Below are positions 9,401 through 16,532 of a stretch of 64,000 bases of DNA, one piece after another. The stretch spans positions 57,025 to 121,024 of the forward strand of contig CAYTWH010000008.1 of NCBI GenBank assembly GCA_964442075.1, written 5' to 3'. The position numbers and the translations under genes are program-made. Each line of letters opens with the position of its first letter. Within the stretch, counting starts at the first letter, position 1. The DNA is from CAYTAU01 sp964442075 (GTDB lineage Bacteria; Bacteroidota; Bacteroidia; Bacteroidales; CAYTAU01). The notes under the pieces were generated by a model. That model saw nothing but the letters and a program-made list of their open reading frames with translations, searched no databases and had not been told where the DNA came from.

Positions 9401-9840
9401 ACAGTATTCGGAGAATCTTCAACAAGGGTTTTATAACGAGTCCTGCTAATTTTAATTTGATTATCATTCTTATGTTTTTCAATAGCTAATTCAATTGTAA
9501 CTTTTAAAGAATTTTTACTAACAGGCTTTAACAAATAGCCATAACTATTTGATGCTAATGCTCTTTTTACTGTAGATTCTTGCTCATCACTTGTAATAAA
9601 TATTATTGGGATATTTAAATTCTCTTGAATTTCTTCAGCAGCTTTAATTCCATCAATTTTACCTGGTAAATGAATATCCATTAACACAATATCCGGTGTA
9701 TTTTTTTTACAAAGTTCTATTGATTTTTTTCCGTCAGAAGTAATTCCGGCTACTTTATATCCCAAATCTTCAACAAACATACTAAAAGTAGTTGCCAAAA
9801 GAGTGTCATCTTCAACAATAAGCACTTTTTTAATCCCCAT
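6430..9840 (-). CDS. Response-regulator receiver protein with eight PAS domains and no output domain
   Basis: This 1136-residue cytosolic protein starts with a receiver domain (acidic D11/D12, phosphoacceptor D55 in VLMDIHLP, Lys in YLLKPVSK). About eight PAS/PAC modules follow, recognisable from lines such as SPNTVLVINADYIVQYIN, NAIIIINTDGTINHCNKA, SEAIFIINKEFQIIDYNKA, NDGLWDWNLKTDELFLSP, NDAILLIDQQRIIDCNVKA and PDTIFILDKNGNYLDYKP. Several end in DITE/DISERK PAC signatures. The protein stops right after the last PAC (VQVRDFTKSN), with no HisKA, HATPase, GGDEF or HTH domain. There is no membrane segment. No partner kinase is adjacent; it lies between serS (convergent) and coaX (divergent). 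Confidence 0.9.
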   Translation of the reverse strand: MGIKKVLIVEDDTLLATTFSMFVEDLGYKVAGITSDGKKSIELCKKNTPDIVLMDIHLPGKIDGIKAAEEIQENLNIPIIFITSDEQESTVKRALASNSYGYLLKPVSKNSLKVTIELAIEKHKNDNQIKISRTRYKTLVEDSPNTVLVINADYIVQYINFSGLKLFGSIHIEEIVGENLMNFFIAEDKDILKEKVESALKNNNKIKYFPLNFKSIQEKEFQVGISGSVIEFNKQVAIQLVITDHTEKITSQQLIDKQINIIENIDNAIIIINTDGTINHCNKAACDIFGFEKNEITGKNVAYLCQSDDNFYDNTILLPLKNDDQHSFDMKLVHNNTGQPFHVKFSITALRNDDGKIFNIVCYCHNVSFDENLETVCIHAEANFKAIFHGSSEAIFIINKEFQIIDYNKAAIKYSKNIFNKPLQHNISVFDVIFFLNKGELIDLFNSIFDGVSHYLERIVRFEKYKKFFIINIHPIINIKNDNVEHFYISFLDISEKKLIERELEDTKSELKPMFDSSIQRFYLVGVNYKLLAFNKSAYDTIQREFNRSLRKGDYIVDFISLDMTSEEFIKHFESAKKGNHVIFKEKQKVKNDFNYSEVHLEPIVNDKGDISRVLLWTLDITESEKTILALKESEDRYSLVAKGGNDGLWDWNLKTDELFLSPRWKSVLGYDENEFISRDDARELFIYPDDIEHTKANIGKHLKGETEIYINEYRLRHKSGEFLWVHERGLALRDKDGKPYRMAGTITDISERKKNEEELQLLNKALLQERSMFIKGNVVVFRLNSDGFIIEYLSDNIDEVLGYSANELIANKTSLLTLIVDEDKDIYKEERDIVLMKKELHTEFSIYRLKHKNGNFIYVKDFISVIKNEDNNNIELLGYFIDVTSEKKIEEKIVENQKKYFNLFSQANDAILLIDQQRIIDCNVKAEELFGYSKEELLKMNIIKLSPKVQPNGETSDERRTKKINEAYDGISDTFYWQYKHREGKLFDAEVSLSTVELDGENYLQAIIRDISERKQIEKDLRISEERYRSLLESMPDTIFILDKNGNYLDYKPDYQLRSEGQQDKVIGKNLKDFFDKEKEKEFLEKINDVLQDLGVQHIRYDLDTSKGIRNFEARLSKLNSDEIFVQVRDFTKSN

Positions 9841-9940
9841 TATTTAAAAATTAAATTTCCCTTAAAATTAGTAATAATCTTTACTATTTTTACCATTTTC
9901 AATTTAAAAAAATTTCATCAAATTAACATATTTTCTCAAT

Positions 9941-10666
9941 ATGAACTTAATCATAGATTTAGGTAATACTTCTGCAAAACTAGCAATTTATCAAAAAAAC
10001 TCAATAAATAAGTTATTTCATTTCAAAATTCTTCAAAAAAAACATTTAGTTGACATTTTGTTTAAATTTCCAAAAATAAAAAACGTAATAATATCTTCGG
10101 TTATTAATGTCGATTTTGAAATTTTGAATTTTTTAAAACAAAACATTAGCACGATAATAGAGTTAACATATAAAACAAGTTTACCGATTAAAATAAAATA
10201 TAATACAAAAAAAACACTTGGGAATGACAGAATTGCGGGAGTTATAGGAGCAAACAATATTTTCCCTAACACCTACGTTTTAGTAGTTGATGCAGGTACT
10301 GCCATTACTTATGACATTGTAACAAATAAAAATATTTACATTGGAGGGAATATATCTCCCGGATTAAATATGAGATATAAAGCATTAAATTATTTTACGG
10401 AAAAATTACCTTTAGTTACAAAAAATGATTTTTTTGATTTTATTGGAAATGATACAAACTCTGCAATTGTTTCAGGAGTTCAAAATGGTATAATTTATGA
10501 AATAAGTCAATACATTAATAATTTTAAATCGCTATATAACAGCGACAAAATTATTTTAACAGGAGGAGATTGCTTTTTCTTTGATAAAAAATTAAAAAAG
10601 CCCATCTTTGCAGAACCAAATTTATTGATAAACGGTTTAAATAAAATATTAGAATTTAATGTGTAA
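9941..10666 (+). CDS. coaX: Type III pantothenate kinase
   Basis: It phosphorylates pantothenate in the first step of coenzyme A synthesis. The 241-residue protein has the ASKHA-fold motifs of CoaX: DLGNTSAKLAIY at the N-terminus (phosphate 1), GNDRIAG, VVDAGTAITYD (phosphate 2) and GGNISPGLNMRYKAL. It opens an operon and overlaps the next gene by 8 nt. The order coaX - outer-membrane protein - TPR protein - lptC recurs in Bacteroidota. Confidence 0.95.
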   Translation: MNLIIDLGNTSAKLAIYQKNSINKLFHFKILQKKHLVDILFKFPKIKNVIISSVINVDFEILNFLKQNISTIIELTYKTSLPIKIKYNTKKTLGNDRIAGVIGANNIFPNTYVLVVDAGTAITYDIVTNKNIYIGGNISPGLNMRYKALNYFTEKLPLVTKNDFFDFIGNDTNSAIVSGVQNGIIYEISQYINNFKSLYNSDKIILTGGDCFFFDKKLKKPIFAEPNLLINGLNKILEFNV

Positions 10667-11993
10667 ATTAAAAACATACATACAAATATTTTTTTTGTTA
10701 ATAGCTATAACGACAAAAGCTCAAAATAGTAACACAAATTCGCCTTATTCAAGATTTGGGATAGGAGAAATAGCTTCAAATGTTTTTGGACAAAATTATG
10801 CAATGGGTGGAACTTCTATCGGAATGCGTGATCCTGATCATTTAAACCCGAATAATCCTGCATCATACAGTTCATTTGATTCTACTATAATTGGAGCTCC
10901 TTTTATTTTTGAATTTGGATTTTCTAATGTAATAACAAATCTTTCTTCTTCAAATAATACTTATACTGGTAATAATACTAATTTAAATTACTTGTCTATT
11001 GGATACCCTTATACAAAATGGTGGTTTGGAAACATAGGGCTTAAACCGTATAGTAATGTAGGTTATAAAATAATTACAACTGAAAATAATCCTAATATTG
11101 GGAATGTTGAATATTGTTACAATGGTTCAGGAGGAATTAACAATGCATATATTGGCAATTCTATTAAGCCTTTCGAATTTTTATCAATAGGATTTAATGC
11201 AAATTATTTGTACGGATTTATTAAACAAACAAATACTTTAACATTTACAGATGACGATAATAGTGCATTTAATTATCAAATTGAAAAAAATACAAGAATT
11301 AGTGATTTCTTTTATAATTTCGGCATTCAGTTCCATCATACTTTTATTAATTCTGTAACAGAAAAAAAACACCGTTTTAATTTTGGACTTATTTTAGATA
11401 ATAAAACCAATTTATCTGCCAAACGCGATACCCTTGCAGGAACAATTATGGGTTATAATAATGAATCTATAAATTACAATTCAATAATTGACACTTTAAG
11501 ATATGCTAACAATGTAAAGGGGATAATTGTTTTGCCAAGAAATATTGGAATTGGATTTAGCTATAATTATGACAATAAATTAACAATTGCAGCAGATTAT
11601 TCAATGCAAAATTGGTCTGATGTTACAATTTTTGGAATAAACGATTCTTTATCAAACAGCAATAGAATATCTGCGGGCATTGAATATACTCCCAAAAAAT
11701 ATAATATTTTAAAAGGATTTTCTAATTTCACAAAAAGAGTTAGTTATAGATTCGGAGCACATTATTCAAATACTTATTTGCAATTTATTTCAAAGGATGA
11801 ACAACTAAAAGAATTTGGCATAAGTTTTGGTCTAGGTATTCCAATAAGAAAAGGGAAATCATCAATAAATCTGTTTTTTGAATTTAAACAACGAGGAACA
11901 ACAGAGAAGGATCTTATAAAAGAAACATTTGGTACCATTGGTGTTAATTTTACAATGTACGATATATGGTTTGTTAAACGTAAATATGATTAA
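10659..11993 (+). CDS. Outer-membrane beta-barrel protein of the coaX-lptC operon
   Basis: The 444-residue protein has a signal peptide (FFLLIAITTKAQ), then the conserved opening SPYSRFGIGE and AMGGTSIGMRDPDHLNPNNPASY. This resembles a FadL-like Bacteroidota outer-membrane family of unknown function. Alternating hydrophobic strands continue to the C-terminus. The ATG overlaps the coaX stop, implying translational coupling. Its position next to lptC suggests an envelope-biogenesis setting, which is inference from context. Confidence 0.78.
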   Translation: MCKLKTYIQIFFLLIAITTKAQNSNTNSPYSRFGIGEIASNVFGQNYAMGGTSIGMRDPDHLNPNNPASYSSFDSTIIGAPFIFEFGFSNVITNLSSSNNTYTGNNTNLNYLSIGYPYTKWWFGNIGLKPYSNVGYKIITTENNPNIGNVEYCYNGSGGINNAYIGNSIKPFEFLSIGFNANYLYGFIKQTNTLTFTDDDNSAFNYQIEKNTRISDFFYNFGIQFHHTFINSVTEKKHRFNFGLILDNKTNLSAKRDTLAGTIMGYNNESINYNSIIDTLRYANNVKGIIVLPRNIGIGFSYNYDNKLTIAADYSMQNWSDVTIFGINDSLSNSNRISAGIEYTPKKYNILKGFSNFTKRVSYRFGAHYSNTYLQFISKDEQLKEFGISFGLGIPIRKGKSSINLFFEFKQRGTTEKDLIKETFGTIGVNFTMYDIWFVKRKYD

Positions 11994-11995
11994 TT

Positions 11996-13333
11996 ATGAG
12001 AAAAAAAATTATAACATTATTTTTTAGTACCCTATTTATTTCAAGTGTTTTATACGCACAAGATGAAATTCCAAAGTATGGTAAAGACTCTTTGGAATGT
12101 ATGAAAATGATTTCGTTATATTCTACATTTTATAAACAAAAAAACTACATAGATGCATTACTGGGATGGCGTTATGTTTATAGTGAATGTCCAAGGTCAA
12201 CAAAAAACATTTATTTACATGGAGCAAAAATGTATCAAAGCTTTATAAAAAAAGAAAAAGATGCCACTATTAAAGAAGCACTTATTGACACTTTAATGAT
12301 AATCTATGATAAACGAATTAAATATTTTGGTGAAGAAGGAAAAGTTATTGGAAGAAAAGGTGTTGATATTTTTAAATTTCGAAAAGAAACAGAATTAGAA
12401 GTAGCTTACGGTTATTTATCAAAATCATTAGAATTAAGAGGAGATAAAACAGAGGGAGCTGTATTACTGAATTTGATGCAAGCAGCTTTGATACAACTTA
12501 AAACAGGAAAAGAAACTTGCGACAAAATAGTAAATCTTTATTCTAAATCAGGCGATGCAATTGATATTCAAATTAAGAAATACACAGAAAAAGGTAAAAA
12601 AATAGATAATTTATTAAAAGCTAAAACAAATATTGATAATTTATTTGTTAACAGTGAGTGTGCAAAATGTGATGCAGTTATTCCGATTTTTACGAAAAAA
12701 TTCCAAGAAAACCCAACAGATGTTGAATTGCTGAAAAAAATTGTTAAAATACTTGGGAAACAAGATTGCACTAAGGATCCTCTTTATACTGATGCAGCAG
12801 AAAAACTTTATTCTATTGATTCTACTGCTATTGACCCTTACGCTATGGGACAACTGTTTAAGAAAAAAGGAGATTATACAAAAGCGGCCAGATTTTTCAA
12901 ACAAGCTATTGAGGTTAAAACAGACCCTAATGATTTGGCAGATTGTTATTATAACCTTGCTGATATTTATGGAAATAATTTGGGACAAAAAGCACAAGGA
13001 AGAACTTATGCTTATAGTGCAATTAAACAAAGAAGCAATTGGGGGAAACCATATTTATTAATTGGAATATTTTATGCAAGTTCAAGTAAGAACTGTGGCG
13101 ATGAACCCTTCACTCAAAAAGCTGTTGTATGGGCAGCTATTGATAAATTTGCAAAGGCAAAAGCTGTTGACTCTTCTGTTGCTTCTGATGCAAATAAATT
13201 AATAGCAAAATATGCGGCTTATTTCCCTTTAAAATCAGAAGGCTTTTTTAGAGGAATAAATGAAGGAGCCAGTTATACTGTTGCTTGTTGGATAAATGAA
13301 ACAACCAAAGCTAGATTTAAAGCTGATGAATAA
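11996..13333 (+). CDS. Secreted tetratricopeptide-repeat protein
   Basis: This 445-residue protein has a signal peptide (ITLFFSTLFISSVLYAQ) and helical repeats, clearest at residues 270-340 (AMGQLFKKKGDYTKAARFFKQA and LADCYYNLADIYGNNLGQKA). It starts 3 nt after the preceding stop. TPR folds usually scaffold protein complexes, here probably in the periplasm. The exact role is unknown. Its conserved place between the OMP and lptC suggests envelope function. Confidence 0.8.
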   Translation: MRKKIITLFFSTLFISSVLYAQDEIPKYGKDSLECMKMISLYSTFYKQKNYIDALLGWRYVYSECPRSTKNIYLHGAKMYQSFIKKEKDATIKEALIDTLMIIYDKRIKYFGEEGKVIGRKGVDIFKFRKETELEVAYGYLSKSLELRGDKTEGAVLLNLMQAALIQLKTGKETCDKIVNLYSKSGDAIDIQIKKYTEKGKKIDNLLKAKTNIDNLFVNSECAKCDAVIPIFTKKFQENPTDVELLKKIVKILGKQDCTKDPLYTDAAEKLYSIDSTAIDPYAMGQLFKKKGDYTKAARFFKQAIEVKTDPNDLADCYYNLADIYGNNLGQKAQGRTYAYSAIKQRSNWGKPYLLIGIFYASSSKNCGDEPFTQKAVVWAAIDKFAKAKAVDSSVASDANKLIAKYAAYFPLKSEGFFRGINEGASYTVACWINETTKARFKADE

Positions 13334-13395
13334 TGATTTGTTTGTCGTTCATCGTTTGTCGTTAAAAATTTACACTCAATAAACAGTTTCAACTC

Positions 13396-13971
13396 TTGAT
13401 TGAAATTATTAATATAATAAAAAAGATAAATGCTATTTCATTTTGCTTTGTTATAGCAATATTTTTAACTGCATGTGTAAATGATGTTGATGAAGTTAAT
13501 GAATTTGCAAGTACAACAAAATTACCTGTACAAACTGCCGACAGTATTGAAATAGTGCAAACCGATTCCTCTAATATACAAGTTAAAGTGTTTGCTCCTT
13601 TACTTGAAAGATATATAGATAAAGAGGAACCATATTCAATATTTCCTGAAGGTATTGAAGTAATCGGGTATGATATTTACCCAGACACTTCGTATAGTAT
13701 TATTGCAGAATATGCAATTAATTATGAAGCTGAAAAATTATGGGAAGCAAGAAATGATGTAGTTGTAATAACGGCAGAAAACGAACAAATAAATACCGAA
13801 CAATTATTTTGGGACGAAGAAAAAGCAATAATATACTCAGATAAATTCACAAGGATTACGAATAAGGATGGTATATTTTATGGAGAAGCAGGATTTGAAG
13901 CAAGAGAAAATGGGACAAAATGGAAATTAAAAAACATTAAAAACAGCACTGTAAATGTCGAAGACGAATAA
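13396..13971 (+). CDS. lptC: LPS export ABC transporter periplasmic protein LptC
   Basis: LptC is a bitopic or lipid-anchored periplasmic protein that passes lipopolysaccharide from LptBFG toward LptA. The ~191-residue product has a hydrophobic N-terminus with a lipobox-like IFLTACVND, then beta-jelly-roll strands (EGIEVIGYDIYPDTSYSIIAEYA, AIIYSDKFTRI, GIFYGEAGFEA). No in-frame ATG precedes the hydrophobic segment, so TTG at 13396 is the likely start. Two GTTTGTCGTT direct repeats lie just upstream (13340-13363). The last 17 nt overlap the next small gene. Confidence 0.8.
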   Translation: MIEIINIIKKINAISFCFVIAIFLTACVNDVDEVNEFASTTKLPVQTADSIEIVQTDSSNIQVKVFAPLLERYIDKEEPYSIFPEGIEVIGYDIYPDTSYSIIAEYAINYEAEKLWEARNDVVVITAENEQINTEQLFWDEEKAIIYSDKFTRITNKDGIFYGEAGFEARENGTKWKLKNIKNSTVNVEDE

Positions 13972-14164
13972 AGGTTTTTCATTTTTTATTGAAATATTAT
14001 GGTTAATATTTGGTGTAACAGCTCTTATATTGGGTATAATAAATAACAATAATCATGGCTTTGAAAAAAGCAAAATGATATTTTTAGTATCTGTAATATC
14101 ATTTGGAATGTATTTTTTACGCCGATATATGAGAAAATTAAGAAACTCAAAAAACAACAAATAA
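13955..14164 (+). CDS. Small two-helix membrane protein
   Basis: The 69-residue protein has two predicted transmembrane helices (ILWLIFGVTALILGII and SKMIFLVSVISFGMYFLRR) and a basic C-terminal tail. Its ATG lies inside the end of lptC (17-nt overlap) and its stop is 6 nt before the CorC-like gene, so it sits tightly in the operon. Function is unknown. The tight spacing is the main argument that it is real. Confidence 0.7.
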   Translation: MSKTNKGFSFFIEILWLIFGVTALILGIINNNNHGFEKSKMIFLVSVISFGMYFLRRYMRKLRNSKNNK

Positions 14165-14170
14165 GATACA

Positions 14171-15424
14171 ATGATATATTTTGTAATAATATTAATTTCT
14201 CTTTTATTATCAGCATTTTTTTCGGGCATGGAAATAGCTTTTGTTTCTGCCAATAAGCTGAAAATTGAACTTGATAAAAAACAAAAAACAAACTCTTCGA
14301 GATTAATAACTTTTTTCACTAAAAATCCTTCATCATATATTGCAACAATGTTAATTGGGAATAATATTGCATTAGTAATATATGGTATAATAATGGCTAT
14401 TGTATTAGAGCCTTTTATTTCCTTATTCACAAGTTCTGAAGCGATAGTTCTTATTGTTCAAACAATTATTTCAACATTAATTATATTAATCACAGCAGAA
14501 TTTTTACCAAAAACAATTTTTAGGATAAATTCTAATTTCGCTCTTAAATTTTTTGCAATACCTGTTTTTTTCTTTTATGTGATATTTTATCCTTTAACAC
14601 TTCTATCGGTATCATTATCAAATAATTTTCTTAAAACACTTTTTAATATAAATATGAAAAAAAGTAATCCTAAAACAGCATTTGGTAAAGCTGACCTTGA
14701 TGACCTTGTACATAGCAGTGAAAAAGAAAATCAGGAAATTGATAATGAATTAAAAATATTTCAAAAAGCACTCGATTTTTCAAATATTAAATTGAGAGAG
14801 TGTATAGTACCAAGAACAGAGATTACCGCCATTGAAATAAATGAAGAAATTGAAACACTTAAACATAAGTTTATTGAAACAGGATTTTCAAAAATATTAA
14901 TATTTAAAGAATCAATTGATAATATTATTGGCTATGCTAATTCGTCAGAGTTATTTAAAAACCCAAAAAGCATTAAAGCAATGATGCATAATATTATGAT
15001 TGTGCCAGAAACTATGCCTGCAAATAAATTATTATCGGATTTTATTAATGAAAATAAAAGTCTTGCAGTTGTTGTTGACGAATTTGGAGGAACTTCAGGA
15101 ATGGTTACAATTGAAGATATTATTGAAGAAATTACAGGTGAAATTGAAGACGAACATGACACAAGCGAACTAATTGAACGTAAGGTGAATGAAAACGAAT
15201 ATGTTTTTTCAGGAAGATTAGAGATCGACTATGTAAACGACAAGTATAATTTAAATATTCCAACATCGGAAGAATATGAAACAATTGCCGGATTTATTCT
15301 CGCATATCATGAAAACATTCCTAAATTAAACGAAACTATTACGATTAGTGAAATTGGCTCTGTTAAAATATTAGAAGTAAGTAAAACCCGAATTGAGCTT
15401 ATATGCTTAAAAATTAATAATTAA
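14171..15424 (+). CDS. CNNM/CorC-family membrane protein (DUF21 + CBS pair + CorC domain)
   Basis: The 417-residue inner-membrane protein has a DUF21 region with about four hydrophobic helices (residues 1-160; FFSGMEIAFVSANKLKIELDKK). A CBS pair follows at about 200-320 (CIVPRTEITAIEINEE, AVVVDEFGGTSGMVTIEDII), then a transporter-associated CorC/HlyC domain. Relatives are linked to magnesium/cobalt efflux; in Flavobacteriia the paralog GldE is tied to gliding. The substrate cannot be read from sequence. Last gene of the coaX-lptC operon, convergent with ddl. Confidence 0.88.
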   Translation: MIYFVIILISLLLSAFFSGMEIAFVSANKLKIELDKKQKTNSSRLITFFTKNPSSYIATMLIGNNIALVIYGIIMAIVLEPFISLFTSSEAIVLIVQTIISTLIILITAEFLPKTIFRINSNFALKFFAIPVFFFYVIFYPLTLLSVSLSNNFLKTLFNINMKKSNPKTAFGKADLDDLVHSSEKENQEIDNELKIFQKALDFSNIKLRECIVPRTEITAIEINEEIETLKHKFIETGFSKILIFKESIDNIIGYANSSELFKNPKSIKAMMHNIMIVPETMPANKLLSDFINENKSLAVVVDEFGGTSGMVTIEDIIEEITGEIEDEHDTSELIERKVNENEYVFSGRLEIDYVNDKYNLNIPTSEEYETIAGFILAYHENIPKLNETITISEIGSVKILEVSKTRIELICLKINN

Positions 15425-15427
15425 AAA

Positions 15428-16399
15428 TCATTTCCCAATAGCATCATAAATAATTTCTGTATAAACATTGGTAAGATTAACATTCATTTCACGGGCTTGT
15501 TGCGGAATAATACTTTCTTTACTCATTCCCGGCACAGTGTTTATTTCAAGAAAATACAAATCATTGCCTTTTAATATGTAATCTACTCTAACTATACCGC
15601 TACAGTTTAAAATATCATAAATATCAGATGATATTTGTTTGCATTTTTCGGTAATATCATCTGGTATTTTTGCCGGAGTAATTTCGTCTGTTTCACCGCT
15701 GTATTTGGCATCATAATCAAAAAAATCGTTTTTTGTAACAATTTCAGTAACAGGTAAAATATAATTGTTTTTACTTGTTTTAATTACTCCGTTAGTAATT
15801 TCCCTGCCATCAATAAATTCTTCAACAATAACCTCATAATCCTCTTTAAATGCTAATTCTATTGCTTCTTTAAGCTTATTAATATCATTAACTTTTGTAA
15901 TACCAAAACTTGAACCGGCTGCATTTGGTTTTACAAAGCAAGGCAAGCCTAATTTGCCGATAATTATTACAGGTTTAATTTCGGAGTCTTTTCTAAGTTT
16001 TATCGATTTTGCCGATAATATATCAAACTTTTTTAGATATACCTTACAGGCATATTTATTAAAGCATAAAGCCGATTCAAAAAAATTACAAGTAGTAAAA
16101 GGTATTTTTAACAATTGAAAATAAGCTTGCAACAAACCATTTTCGCCGGGTGTTCCATGTATAATAATTAATGCACAATTAAATAATATTTTCTTATTAT
16201 TGATATTAACCGAAAAGTCATTTTTATCAATTGGTATTTTTTCATTATTAATTATAACATTCCATTCCAGCCCTTTTATATTAATTGTATATGTGTTAAA
16301 TAATTTTTCATCAATAAGGTCTGATACCTGTTTAGAGCTTTGAATTGAAATATCATACTCTTTAGAATCTCCTCCTGCTACTATTGCAATGTTTTTCAT
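15428..16399 (-). CDS. ddl: D-alanine--D-alanine ligase
   Basis: This ATP-grasp enzyme joins two D-alanines for peptidoglycan synthesis in the cytosol. The 323-residue protein shows the N-terminal IAIVAGGDSKEYDISIQSSK, the ATP-grasp loop VKPNAAGSSFGITKV, EEFIDGREI and the metal-binding LEINTVPGMS. Length is normal. The stop codon is TGA, which shows that TGA functions as a stop in this genome. A minus-strand -7 box lies at 16460-16467. Confidence 0.95.
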   Translation of the reverse strand: MKNIAIVAGGDSKEYDISIQSSKQVSDLIDEKLFNTYTINIKGLEWNVIINNEKIPIDKNDFSVNINNKKILFNCALIIIHGTPGENGLLQAYFQLLKIPFTTCNFFESALCFNKYACKVYLKKFDILSAKSIKLRKDSEIKPVIIIGKLGLPCFVKPNAAGSSFGITKVNDINKLKEAIELAFKEDYEVIVEEFIDGREITNGVIKTSKNNYILPVTEIVTKNDFFDYDAKYSGETDEITPAKIPDDITEKCKQISSDIYDILNCSGIVRVDYILKGNDLYFLEINTVPGMSKESIIPQQAREMNVNLTNVYTEIIYDAIGK

Positions 16400-16459
16400 C
16401 TTATTTTATAATAATTAAGTTATTTGCATTATTTGTTTCAAGCCAACATATTTTTTATG

Positions 16460-16467
16460 CAAAAATA
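16460..16467 (-). promoter_or_regulatory. ddl promoter -7 box (TATTTTTG)
   Basis: The minus strand reads TATTTTTG, matching TAnnTTTG, about 60 nt upstream of the ddl ATG. Confidence 0.5.
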
Positions 16468-16532
16468 CATAAAAATTGCACGAAAAAAATTATAAAACAG
16501 TAAGGTCAAAAAAAAGGATAAAATCCTTAATG

